Numbered from the stretch's first letter, positions 46,512 through 57,926 are shown. The stretch is DNA of 64,000 nt from Panax quinquefolius (GCA_020205615.1 CM035171.1:11840160-11904159), one strand, 5' to 3'. Translations and numbers: made by a program. Notes: generated from the letters alone by a model not told the origin.

Positions 46512-49500
46512 TCAGGCATCAACCTCTCCATCTGACGAGTCAAGCAGTGACGGATCCACGTTAACTGCAATCAACTTCACCTTGTCGCGACTTCGACAGA
46601 GCTCATAGCTTTCAGAATGGATCTTCATAATTTCCCCACTGATCTTATCTGACTTCCGATACTCTTCGCAGATTTGCTTGCGGAGATCATCGATTAAGGG
46701 GGGTCCCAGATCCCGAAGAACTCGGAGTTCCCTAATTTCTTCTTCGAGCTTTTGACGCCTATGCAGATGACGAGTGTGAGACCCCAGATTTTATCAATAA
46801 AGATTTAAATTTTGTCGAAATAATTTTTAATATTATGGTGTGAATTTGAGATAATATTATAGTTGTGGGTAGTATTTATAAATTTTGCAAAGTATGCAAG
46901 TGGTTATATTATATTCGATTGGTGGGGAATATTCGGTTTAGCGAGGAATATTCGCATAACTGACTCAATCATTGGTGGACCCTATGAATGTAATTATTGT
47001 CGGATTGAAAAACGACAAAAATATTTTATTGAAATAACGGCGGAAGTTTTACTGTGGTTCTTGTTGAACTACTTTCAGTAGTAAAAGTATAATGTAATAC
47101 GTGTGTCGTTGCGTAGTAGCACATGGTATTGATTATTGATGCCTATGTGAGAAGTCACTCGGTTTGATTCCATTATTGTCGATTAATAATATGAATTATT
47201 ATAATGATAATGACGTTTTGTTTTATTAAGTATTATTAACGTAATAAAATGAAACATATTTTATATATAAAAGAATACTTTATTAAAGTTATTCTATAAA
47301 TAGAATATATTATATTTTATTATGCATAGTGTTGCGTAGTGTTTTGCGTAGTATTGCATAGTGTTTGCATAGTAAAATATTTTTATATAAATAGAATATA
47401 TTATATTTTATTTAAAGATTTTTCTTTAAATATAGGCCAGTCAGATTAAAGTAAATCAATCTGGACCGTTATGGATTAGTTCTTATGCATTCCATTTTCC
47501 TATAAATAGAAGCTCATTCCTTCATTATTTTCTTACTTAATTCATTGAAACTCTGAGAGAGAAATTATAGAGAGAAGCTATAGAGAAAATTATAGAAAGA
47601 AGAAGAGTATTCTCATTCTTCACTACTTCTATTATTCAGTTTTTTTTACGGTAAGGGGTGTTATTCTTTCTTCTTGAAGAACTTACATTATTCCATTCAC
47701 TATTATTACATTGGAATAACTTTTGTAAAAAGTGGCATACCCTATACATAACTTTATATCGCCAGGCATACCTATACTTGGTGAAATCCTTATGTTATTC
47801 CATTGCTTATTATTACATTGGAATAACTTTGTATCTGTGATTTACCCTATACTTGGTGACATTCTTCTATTATTACATTGGAACATCATATACATGTTTT
47901 ACACCGACTGGTTCCGCTTTTATTATTCTGTTGGAACATCCTGCGTGTGTTTTTACACCGGACTGGTTCCGCTCTTTATCATTCTGTTGGAATATCCTAT
48001 CATGTGTTTTACACCGGATCCGGTTCCATCTTTATTATTACATTGGAATATCCCGCTTGGTGTAATTTCACGACACCGGTTCCGTTATTATTATTATGTT
48101 GGAATAACTTTGTCATCACAAGTACTGCATGCATGGTGATTTCTTTTGTTATTCCATTCTTTATTATACCCAAATGGTTAAAACTTTGACTTCTATACTC
48201 CATGAAATTAGTAGAATATCCTTGATATTTGCGTTTCATCCAAAGTCTTTTCATGGAAATATTCTTACGATCATTCTTGAATTTTACTTCTCTGAAAGCA
48301 AATATCATGTTGACAATTTGGGCGTTAATAATTCATGGATTAAATAATTCTTGAACTTGTTTTATTGTATTATTATGTCATTGTCATCATCCTCATGTTA
48401 TATTATGTTATCTTTGGGCTTACGTGCATAGATGAACTTAGTATGATTATGACCGAGGATCATTCGGTATAATCATGACTTGATATAAATGATGTGACTA
48501 AAGTCCTCGGTGGCACGTAAATGCGATGATGGATAGTTTTTGGTATGATTATGACCAGGGGTGATTCGGTATATAGTCATGACCATTGATAATTTGATGA
48601 AAATCCTTGATCGTGGTACGAGGATGATTAGATGTGGTGGTTTATTTATTAAAATTTGAGTCTCGTGATAAAAATTGATGAAAACCTTTTAAAACCTAAA
48701 AGATAGTAGACTTTATTCTCTACTTGATTTTTTTAATGGATTGCGTATTCATTGCAGATTAAACCGGTTGTTGTCATTGTATTTTATCGGTTTAACACTC
48801 TTTGTTGAAGGCTAATGATAATTTATTCGCATTATCTTAGTCATAATATTTCTTCTTTAGGCTAGTTGAGCTCACCTTTCTTTCACCGTTATTCTCTTGA
48901 GAAATGAGAACATATAGTGGGACGAGTCCGGAAGCGAGTAATGGTCCGAGAGGATAGCATTAGTAGTCCTCACTATTCGCGAAATAGTGTGATAATAGTT
49001 GTAATGAGGACTCCTTTTGAGTTTGTATAATATCTAGTAGATAATATTTGTATTCAAACTCACGATTTATGTCGTATTGCATACCACGGCAGCTATATTA
49101 TTAGTAAGTTGTATTTGAATTTATGTACACGTGTAAGTGGCGACCCAAGATGGGTGACGTATACCTAATTTTGGGGCGTCACGGTTGGTATCGAGCTTAG
49201 GGATATGATCCTCAATTTGAAATGTGAGATAAGAACTAGGAGGGAGAGAGGGAATTCTTTCAGCTAGTATGACCTACCTAAGTTTATTTGGTATTTAATT
49301 GGTCACGGTTAGAGTATAGGATAAAATGTGATATGTTAATTAACCCTTGTTTTGTGACGGTGTTTGTATTTAGATGTTGTGAATAGGGCTCCGGTTATTG
49401 GAGCGCGATAATGAGTCACCTCAACCAAAAGGTAACGACCAACAACACGATAATAATCATACTCATCTGGTGATAATTCGACCATCGAACAATGATGACC

Positions 49501-52500
49501 ATCGTGGGAGAAATTATCATGCCAAGAATGGTAACCACTTCTATGGTAATCATGGCCAAGATAATAGAAGTGGAAATTTCAAGAAGAGAGGTCATTTAGC
49601 TCGATTTTGTCGTGCACCAAAGTCAAGTCCAGCTGGGACGGTGGCACCAAAGGCGGATACGGACAAAACAAAGTCGGTGGTTTCATGAAGAGCGTTTTTC
49701 ATGACTTCTTAAAAAGCAAGTGACTCGAACGAAGTTAGCACGGGTTAGTTAATTATAAATTCTTGCGAAGTCTATACCTTATTAGATATCGGTTCTACCC
49801 ATTCTTTTATCTCACTTGCTTGCATTCAACGTTTAAATTTGACTCCGGAGAAGTTAGACTTTGACTTATTGGTTGAAATCTCGTTAGTAGGAGCCTTCGT
49901 TACCTCCACTGTTTTTTTTAAAATCTTGTTTGATTCAAATAAACACTTTCACGTTACACATCGATATTATCTCTTTGAAAATACTTGCCTTTGAGGTAAT
50001 TTTTGAAAACGATTGATTAACTACTTATTATTCTTTTAAGTAAGGTTGTTAGCTTTTATATTTATAACAACCTGTCATATATAAATTCAAAGTAACCAAA
50101 CCCTAAAGCTAATCATTGTAATATCAAGCCATAAGTAAAGAGCTCCAAACCTTCGTTGTTGACTTCCTTGTGTGGAATGCACCGCCGGACTTTCAGTGGC
50201 GACATCGTGAATGAAGATGGCAAGGTTATAGGTATCATTGTGAGTCTACTATCTAGGTTAAGGGATAGAAGTCACGGTTGGTATCGATGTGACGTCTTAT
50301 CCAAGTCTTGGATAAGAGTCACAGTATTGAATGATATTTCTATTATTAATAAATTTCCTGGCGTATTCTTGAAGACTTCGTAGCCTACTTAGAGCGTGAA
50401 ATCGAATTTCGTATTGACCCCAGTATAAAACCCATTTCTTAAACCCTCAAATATTTCTTCAACTAAAAGGATCTGTTTACGAGGATTATGATGAAAGTCA
50501 TAATAAAAGCATTGGACTAATGAAAATCATGGGTATATGAAGTATTAGTAAGTGTTATAATGAGTTATGTTGGTTAGTATGTGAAAACATGAAAGTTTCT
50601 TAGAAATCACAAAGAGTTGAAAATCAGATTTTGGTGAAAAACGTAACATGAAATTCAATTGACCATATCTCTTATTATATTTTGAATTTTTGAGTGTGGT
50701 CAAGTCCTAGAGTTAGAACTATGAGTTACCTAACTAATCCAAGTGGAATTACTGGAAAAGGTGTTGTAGATTTTTGTGTGGACTGATTTTAGCAAAGGAG
50801 TGCAAAGCTGTAAAAATCGAAAAAGCTTCTGCCATGATTTTAGAGAGGCTGTTTCGGCCACTTAAATTATGAGAAAAATTCTGGCCTTTTGGGACATGAA
50901 AGTATATGGTATAAAGTACCTCCTGTCCAAAAATGAGCTCATTCTCGACTTAAATGAGCAAGTTATGACTATTTCAATATTTAGGTTTTTCCGATTTAAA
51001 AATTATATAACCGAGTTCTATAACTCAATGACCATGAAATTTAAACTAGAAGCTCACGTTAACATGTGTAAGGTCCTGCCAAGATTTGGGAATTTTGGAG
51101 TTAAACTTGAGGTAGCTAATTTCTTAAGGAATTAATTAGAAATTGATTTTGAAAAATAGTAAATGAATTTTAAAAATTCCGAGAAAATATATTTTCATTA
51201 TGGGACTATATTATGCTAAATCCCAGAAAAGAAATATTTTTGGGACTAATTTGGTATTTTTCATGAAAATAGTTTAGTTCTGAACATATGAGTTAAATAT
51301 GTTATGTGAAGTAAAAAGTTGAAAATATGATTTTATGGCTAGAGAATCCTATATAGAGTATATGCATATTTTTATGAGGATTTGATAATTGGTGATGATA
51401 TTTTATGAGTATGACATTTTGAATGATTAAATGCATTATATGGTAAAGCGTAAACAATTGAGAAAAATTGTTTATAAATTTAAGAAGTGATTAAAATATT
51501 GTTATAATATTAATGTTATTAGATTATGAGATTATTAAGTGATTGATAACATGGGGATATTCTTGAATCTGGATAAATTATAAATGTTTAATATTTATCC
51601 TTTATCTCATTTGATTGATTCTTTATATCATTATCCTCATGTTTATATTATGTTGAAAGTCATCTGTGGCAGTAGTGCGTAGATGGACTTGGTATGATTA
51701 TGACCACGGATTATTCGGTATAATCATAACTAGTAATTGAATACACAATTATCTTTTCTTAGTAGTCATGGATAATTTGTGTGGTCGTGATACTTAATGA
51801 ATACACAATTATCTTTTCTTGTAGTGTCATGGATAATTTGTGGTCGTGATACTAATGAATACACAATTATCTTTGGTAGTAGTGCATGGATAATTTGTGG
51901 TCGGATAATCTAATGAATACACGATTATCTTTTGCCGTAGTGCATAGATAATTTAATGGTCGTGATACTTAATGAATACACGATTATCTTTGGTAGTAGT
52001 ATACATGGATAATTTGTGGTCGTGATACTAATGAATACACGATTATCTTTTGCCGTAGTGCATGGATAATTTGTGGTCGTGATACTTAATGAATACACGA
52101 TTATCTTTTCTTAGTAGTGCATGGATAATTTGTGGTCGTGATACTAATGAATACTACGATTATCTTTGGTAGTAGTGTATGGATAATTTGTGGTCGTGAT
52201 ATAATGAATACACAATTATCTTTGGTAGTAGTGCATGGATAATTTGTGGTCGTGATATCTTAATGAATACACAATTATCTTTGGTAGTAGTGCTTGGATA
52301 ATTTGTGGTCGTGATAATCTTAATGAATACACAATTATCTTTGGTAGTAGTGTAATGGATAATTTGTGGTCGTGATACTTAATGAATATCCTTGGCCATT
52401 AGTGCGGGGATGATTCGATGATATGGATTAATTATTGAAATTTGAGTCTCAAGAATGAAATATTAATTCATGGATGTGGTAAAAGTCATCTTTGGTAGTA

Positions 52501-55500
52501 GTGCATTGATAGACTTGGTATGATTATGACCACGGATTATTCGGTATAATCATGATCAGAATTGAAAACACGAATATCCTTGGCGATGAGTGCATGGATA
52601 ATTCGTGGTCGTGATACTATTAAGCTAAGTCTCAAGATTATTGGTTTTACGATTATATATCTTTGGCACGTAGTGCAAAGATGAATTGTTAATAAATATC
52701 TTTGGCACAGAGTGCAAAAGATGAATTGTTAATGAATATCTTTGGTAGGATTGCAAAGATGAACTTAATGTTTTCAACGATAAAGGTATTCAAGGTATCC
52801 TCACCTCTTTATCATACCAGTATCGTCTTTCTAATTTCGAGGCGAAATTCCATAAGGAGGAGAGATTGTGAGACCCCAGATTTTATCAATAAAGATTTAA
52901 ATTTTGTCGAAATAATTTTTAATATTATGGTGTGAATTTGAGATAATATTATAGTTGTGGGTAGTATTTATAAATTTTGCAAAGTATGCAAGTGGTTATA
53001 TTATATTCGATTGGTGGGGGAATATTTGGTTTAGCGGGGAATATTAAATACAACTACTCAATCATTGGTGGACCCCACAATGAAATTATTGTCGGATTGA
53101 GAAAACGACAAAAATATTTTATTGAAATAACGGCGGAAGTTTTACTGGTGGTTCTTGTTGAACTACTCGGTAGTAGTAAAAAATACGATGTCACGTGTGG
53201 TTGCATAGTAGCATTACGGTATTGATTATTGATGCCTATGTGAGAAGTCACCACTTTGATTCCATTATTGTCGATTAATAATATGAATTATTATAGCGAT
53301 AATGACGTTTTGTTTTATTCAGTATTATTAACGTAATAAAATGCGAAACATCTTTTTATATAAAATAGAATACTTTATTAAAGTTATTCATAAATAGAAT
53401 ATATTATATTTTATTATGCATAGTATTGCATAGTGTTTTGCATAGTGTTGCATAGTGTTTTTGCATAGTAAAATGTTTTTATATAAATAGAATATATTAT
53501 ATTTTATTTAAAAGATTTTCTTTAAATATGTAATAATCGATTAAAGTAAATCAATCTGGATAGTTCATGGATTAATTCTTATGCATTCCATTTTCCTATA
53601 AATAGAATCTCATTCCTTCATTATTTTCTTACGAATTCATTGAAACTCTGAGAGAGAAATTATAGAGAGAAAGGCTATAGAGAGAAAATTATAGAAAGAA
53701 GAAGAGTATTCGCTACTTCACTACTTCTATATTCAGTTCTTTTTTACTAGTGAGGGTGTTATTCTTTCTTCTTGAAGAGAACTTCATTATTCCATTCACT
53801 ATTATTACATTGGAATAACTTTGTAAAAGTGGCATACCCTATACATAACTTTGTATCACGCAGCATACCCTATACTTGGTGAAATCCTTATGTTATTCCA
53901 TTGCTTATTATTCTCGTTAGAATAACTTTGATACACTGTGGTTTACCTATACTTGGTGACATTCTTCTATTATTCTCATTGGAACATCCCATGCATGTGT
54001 TTTTTACAGGACCGGTTCCGCTTTTTATTATTCTGTTGGAACATCCTGCATGCATGTGTTTTACACCGGACCGGTTCCGTCTTTATCATTCTGTTGGAAT
54101 ATCCTATCTCATGTGTTTTACACCGGATCCGGTTCCATCTTTATTATTCTGTTGGAATATTCGTAGGTGTGTAATTTCACCCCGACAGTTCCGTTATTAT
54201 TATTATGTTGGAATAACTCGTATACATGCTGGCACCGCATGCATGGTGATTTCTTTTGTTATTCCATTCTTTATTATACCCAGGTTGGTTAAAACTTTGA
54301 CTTATACTCCATGAAATTAGTAGAATATCCTTGATATTTGCGTTTTCATCCAAAGATCTTTTCATGGAAATATTCTTCCGATCATTCTTGAATTTTACTC
54401 TCACGAAAACAGATGATCATGTTGACAATTTGGACGTTAATAATTCATGGATTAAATAATTCTTGAACTTGTTTTATTGAATTATTATGTCATTGTCATC
54501 ATCCTCATGTTATATTATGTTATCTTTGGCTTACGTGCATAGATGAACTTAGTATGATTATGACCGAGGATCATTCGGTATAATCACGACTTGATATAAA
54601 TGATGTGACTAAAGTCCTCGATGGCACGTAATGCGGTGATGGATAGTTTTTGTATGATTATGACCGGGGTGATTCGGTATAGTCGTGACCATTGATAATT
54701 TGATGAAAATCCTTGACGTGGTACGGGGATGATTAGATGTGGTGGTTTATTTATTAAAATTTGAGTCTCAAATGATAAAAATTGATGAAAACCTTTTAAA
54801 ACCTAAAAGATAGTAGACTTTATTCTCTACTTGATTTTTTTAATGGATTAGATATTCCATTGCAGCTTAAACTGGTTTGTCTATTGTATTTTATCGGTTT
54901 AACATCTGTTGTTGAAGGCTAATGATAATTTATTACGCATTATCTTAGTCATAATATTTCTTCTTGGGCTAGTTGAGCTCACCTTTTTTTTTCACCGTTT
55001 TCTCTTGAAATGAGAACATAGGCTTTGAGACGAGTCGGGGAACGGAGTAATGGTCCGGAGGATAGCATTAGTAGTCCTCACTATTACGTGAAATAGTGTG
55101 ATAATAGTTGTAATGAGGACTCCTTTTGAGTTTGTATAATATCTAGTAGATAATATTTATATTCAAACTCACGCTTTATGTCGTATTATACCTAGCGCTT
55201 ATATTAGTAAGTTGTATTTGAATTTATGTACCATGTAAGTGGCGACCCAAGATGGGTGACGTATACCTAATTTTGGGGGCGTCACAACGAGTCTCTTGTA
55301 ACTCCAGCTTTTCAATCGATTTGGCCAAAATCTTGTTGTTGGCCTTCAACTCCTTAACTTTCTCCATCTTCAGTTCACTCCGTTGAACTAGGTCAGCATT
55401 CATCTTGACAACCTCCTCGTGGTTGGCCTTGGATAACTTTAATTCTTCCTTGGACGTTTTCACCTTTTCCTTAGTCTGAGCCAACTCATTTCAAAAACCT

Positions 55501-57521
55501 TCATTAGTGTGAAGAACGCCTTCGCGTTGAGTTTGTTCCCGAGCCAAAGCCGACTTCAGGATGGCGTTCTCCTTTCTTATTACCTCTTCTTCGGCTTCAG
55601 CTTTAGCAGACTTTAGACCCAAACGTCCGAATACAGCATTCGCCTACACATGATTCAACATTATTTGATCGGTTTCAAATATCTAAGTATAAAGATAAAC
55701 ACGAAAACTAAATAGAAAATCATTTACCTTCGCCAGATAGCTCATGCCTTCCTTAAGCAGATCCATGTTCGAACTGTTACCGAATCGATGGTCATCAGTC
55801 TCAAGAACGAAAGCATTAAACAGTCGAAAGGGGAAGTTGGCATTAAACCGAGGCCACATAATTGGAGAGGCCATAGCATTACGTTGAAATTCGAAAGATG
55901 ATTGCCTTGAAGGAGAAGGCATGGATTGATCACGAGTTGGTGATGGATCCATATATATGTTTTTCGGAGAATGTAATCGGGCAGGATTAGTTTCGCGAAC
56001 CAGTGAAGGAACGGATGATGAGCCTGGGTGAATATCAGACGGTTGTTTTCTCTTGCGAGAGAGCGAAGAAATGGATTCGATCGGCTCGCCATTATCTAGC
56101 ACTGGAGTTTCCCTGGGGATTGCTGGGGGATTGTTGGTTGAAGATGGGGGAACTCGATGCTCCTCCACTGTCAAGGGAGTCATCTTTGTCCTCAACTTTT
56201 TGACACGAAGGACTTTCGCCCGTTCGTGAAAAGGTATGTCAAACAGACTTCTCTTGATTGGGGCAGATTCAGGAGGTACAAAAGTGGGATTGGATGAAGG
56301 GTTTGCTTCGGGGTTTGCTTCTAGATTTGTTTCTGGCTCTATCTCAGGATCTGTATCTCGGCGGATGGATTTAGATCTCTTAGCGGTTCTTTTTCTTCGT
56401 CGGGGTTTGAGGGATTTTTCAGGAATAATGGGCTCGTCAGCTTGTGATTCATTAATCTGAGGGTTGACGATGGGCGTTTTAGTGGTGAGGGGATTAGCCT
56501 GAGGAGATTCTCCTTGGGGAAGTTCTTCATCTGCATCTGTAACCTTCCCAGCCAAAAAATCTTCAAACTCTTTCACTTCTGAAGGGGTCGGTTTAACCAA
56601 GGACACTGCAAAGATTGTGCAACGATAAATCAGAACCAATATTATCAAGGGTTTCACAGAAATATGCACGAAAATAGTTCGATACTTACGTTTATGGACA
56701 TACAGCCCTGCCTGTTTGGAAAGAAGACCGTGTTGCCATTCCTCCTTCGGGAAATTATTCAAAAGTTTGATCAGTTCGGCTACACGTTCTTCGGGAATAT
56801 CTCCGAAGTCTGCATAAATCTTTTCATCAGTCGCCCAATCTAGTAAAGAGGCGATCTCTGGCCCCTTAACAAAAAACCATCTCTCATGCCATCCTCTATT
56901 ACTCGAGGGAGTATTTATCAATGATCGCCTCTCAAACTTTTCACCAGTCTTGTGTCCATGCTTGCCCAAAACTTTGAACCCCTTTTCCCTGGTTTGGGCA
57001 ATCTTGTATACGGTAAAAAAGAAGTTGAGAGTGGGTTCGACTCCTAATTCATGACAAAAGGCAATAAAAGCCAAAATATAGATATAGGAGTTTGGCACCA
57101 GTTGAGCAAAACCTACCCCAATAAACCCTAGGAGGGTAACCAAAAAGACATGAAGAGGAAACCTAACCCCCTTTTCGAGCAAGGTCACCGGAACAGCCGT
57201 CCAACCGTCTGGACGTTGGTACATATTTTCTTCGGATTTGGGGGCTCTTACCAAGTGGGTATCAGGGATGTGATAACGAGCCTTGATCTTCCGTAACTCA
57301 GTTTCAGAAATGATGGAGGGTGTATTGGCGTGGAAATATTGTTCCTTATTCCTATAGAATGCAGAAGGATTGAGAAGGGGTTTCGATACCGGATTCTTAC
57401 TGGTAGTTTCAGTGATCGGATTGGAACTTGAGGCGTCCTTGTTGGGGCTTGGATTTGGAGGAACGATGCTGATCGGAGTCACTAGTAGAGGTGAACTTTG
57501 CTCAGAATCTTGGGAGGCCAT
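46512..57521 (-). CDS. Antisense spliced gene of Tat-2 (aORF), interrupted by ChrB-2
   Basis: Three exons on the minus strand: 57521-56690, 56605-55728, and 55643-55287 continuing at 46769-46512 across the ChrB-2 insertion. The ATG is at 57521 (MASQDSEQ). The total is 774 codons. Residues 100-225 hold RFPLHVFLVTLLGF, AQLVPNSYIYILAFIAFC and SSNRGWHERWFFVKGPE, which resemble the plant 'putative gypsy type transposon' family (Pfam PF04195, from memory). Exon 2 is Pro/Ser/Arg-rich with basic clusters (RRRKRTAKR; SRKRKQ) that could be nuclear signals. Exon 3 is a long Lys/Glu coiled coil ending DPSLLDSSDGEVDA. The only internal lesion is TGA at 55493-55491. The product's function is unknown; a nuclear or regulatory role is a guess. 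Confidence 0.75.
47501..47508 (+). promoter_or_regulatory. TATA box of ChrB-2 5' LTR
   Basis: CCTATAAATAGAAGCTCATTCC; the 3' LTR has the same at 53597 and ChrB-3 on the minus strand at 59833-59826. Confidence 0.7.
47800..48115 (+). repeat. ~60-bp leader repeats with palindromes in ChrB-2 LTR
   Basis: Five or six units of TTGGAA(C/T)ATCCT...ATGTGTTTTACACCGG..CCGGTTCC...TTATTATTCTG. Each contains two self-complementary cores, GTGTTTTACAC and ACCGGATCCGGT (or close variants). Confidence 0.8.
48400..48660 (+). repeat. Inverted-repeat modules in ChrB-2 leader
   Basis: Successive imperfect hairpins: TTATCT...AGATGAA (48407-48435), TATGATTAT...ATAATCATG (48440-48480), a CCTCGGTGGCACGTAAATGCG module (48503), TATGATTAT...ATAGTCATG (48545-48590) and AATCCTTG...CGAGGATGATT (48601-48632). 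Confidence 0.65.
49186..49196 (+). other. Primer binding site of ChrB-2
   Basis: TGGTATCGAGC, two bases after the LTR end CACG. Confidence 0.8.
49380..50440 (+). pseudogene. ChrB-2 gag/protease/RT-start remnant
   Basis: A short frame (49398-49688) has a His/Asn/Gly-rich segment (NYHAKNGNHFYGNHGQDNRS) joined directly to the end of a zinc knuckle, KKRGHLARFCRAPKSS. The capsid and the first part of the knuckle are deleted. Decayed protease sequence follows (49741-50110) and then REIEF.IDPS.KPIS (50387-50435), the very start of the RT domain, at which point homology to pol ends. ChrB-3 has the same deletion joints. No functional product is expected. Confidence 0.75.
50441..51655 (+). other. Non-coding block of ChrB-2 replacing pol
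   Basis: AT-rich sequence of about 1.2 kb, present at the same place in ChrB-3 (61330-62560, minus strand). It includes an 88-codon frame (50869-51135) with no recognised motif, and this frame is not kept open in ChrB-3. Origin unknown. Confidence 0.7.
51656..52750 (+). repeat. ~58-bp tandem array of hairpin modules in ChrB-2
   Basis: About 11 units between 51735 and 52390: AATGAATACACAATTATC, then TTTGGTAGTAGTGCATG, then GATAATTTGTGGTCGTGATAC; period 56-62 bp. Each unit has complementary arms (ACAATTATC / GATAATTTGT). Flanking units at 51656-51735 and 52390-52750 carry variant arms. This array lies where pol would be. Confidence 0.9.
52851..52866 (+). other. Polypurine tract of ChrB-2
   Basis: CATAAGGAGGAGAGAT before TGTGAGACCCC. 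It is preceded by a decayed chromodomain tail (HTSIVFLISR.NSIRR at about 52795-52860), showing that the element derives from a chromodomain-bearing ancestor. Confidence 0.8.
52867..55286 (+). repeat. ChrB-2 3' LTR
   Basis: 2420 bp, TGTGAGACCCC...GGGGGCGTCACA, collinear with 46775-49183, with TATA box at 53597, leader repeats 53860-54220 and hairpin modules 54520-54760. It is followed by the target duplication ACGAG. Confidence 0.92.
55644..55727 (-). other. Intron 2 of the antisense gene
   Basis: Donor AAG|GTAAATG at 55727 and acceptor TGTGTAG|GCG at 55644; 84 nt. It separates YLAK from ANAVFGRL. The junction is in phase 0 and removal avoids a stop that follows VYLYT in the unspliced frame. 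Confidence 0.7.
56606..56689 (-). other. Intron 1 of the antisense gene
   Basis: Donor CATAAAC|GTAAGTATC at 56689 and acceptor CTTTGCAG|TGTCC at 56606; 84 nt, T-rich before the acceptor. The unspliced frame happens to stay open, encoding a hydrophobic stretch (VKPLIILVLIY) that does not resemble its surroundings. Tat-1 keeps the donor GTAAGT at the same place. Confidence 0.75.
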
Positions 57522-57629
57522 CGATGAGATTTGGCAGAGAAGGAAAGAAAAATTTTGGAGAGAAGAAAAGAGCTCAAAGGTCCGAAATTCAAATTGGCAG
57601 GTAAAACTGTCAAATTTGGTAAAGTTTAT

Positions 57630-57637
57630 CTTTTATA
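57630..57637 (-). promoter_or_regulatory. Antisense TATA box of Tat-2
   Basis: The minus strand reads GTCAGTATAAAAGATAAAC about 110 bp upstream of the antisense ATG (57521). A TATA box at this spacing also occurs in Tat-1 (14955-14963). It lies between the gene and the 3' LTR, so the antisense gene need not rely on the LTR promoter. Confidence 0.6.
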
Positions 57638-57926
57638 CTGACGGTTACACAGTATTTGAGGGCGGCACATTTAATTGATAATCAGGATCACGAATTTGAA
57701 AGGTTGCGTCCGGATTGAGTTTTAAATATTTAGTAGATTGGGCCCTCCAGTTGGATTTTCGGTTTTAACCCATCCTTTCAGTTTCCTTTTTATTTTTGTC
57801 TTTCATCGATTGGGCTTTGGTAAGTCTCATTTTAGGACATGTTTCAACCTCATCAAATCTTATCATATCATGGACTATTTATAGTTTTCTATTAAATATC
57901 CTATTTAATAAAAAACTAGGGGGCAA
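57638..57926 (+). other. Tat-2 spacer and polypurine tract
   Basis: Non-coding. It ends with AAAAACTAGGGGGCAA (57911-57926) right before the LTR start, the plus-strand primer of Tat-2. Confidence 0.75.

Larger units (their letters stand above)
46775..49183 (+). repeat. ChrB-2 5' LTR
   Basis: 2409 bp, TGTGAGACCCC...GGGGCGTCACG. Contents in order: GCATAGTGTT repeats in U3 (47325-47375), TATA box at 47501, ~60-bp leader repeats (47800-48115), inverted-repeat modules (48400-48660), GTCCTCACTATT block (48975). Confidence 0.92.
46775..55286 (+). mobile_element. ChrB-2: non-autonomous chromovirus with internal tandem array
   Basis: Full-length 8.5-kb element with LTRs 46775-49183 and 52867-55286 and a 5-bp target duplication ACGAG (46770-46774 and 55287-55291). 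The interior of 3.7 kb holds a zinc-knuckle gag remnant, a protease remnant and the first RT residues. It then has a non-coding block, a ~58-bp tandem array and a polypurine tract. There is no RT core, RNase H or integrase. It must have moved with enzymes supplied by another element. It interrupts exon 3 of the Tat-2 antisense gene. Confidence 0.9.

Noticed and set aside
50869..51135. 88-codon frame in ChrB-2
   Set aside because: The homologous block of ChrB-3 is frame-broken and there is no recognised motif, so it is treated as non-coding.
51735..52390. Regularly spaced ~58-bp repeats resembling a CRISPR array
   Set aside because: There are no unique spacers: the whole unit repeats head to tail, and it lies in a plant retrotransposon.
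53901..54314. 137-codon frame in the ChrB-2 3' LTR
   Set aside because: Again a reading of leader repeats; it is not kept open in the 5' LTR in the same form.
55742..56566. Additional minus- and plus-strand frames inside the antisense gene
   Set aside because: They are shadows of exon 2 in other frames; only the frame with homology to Tat-1 is supported.
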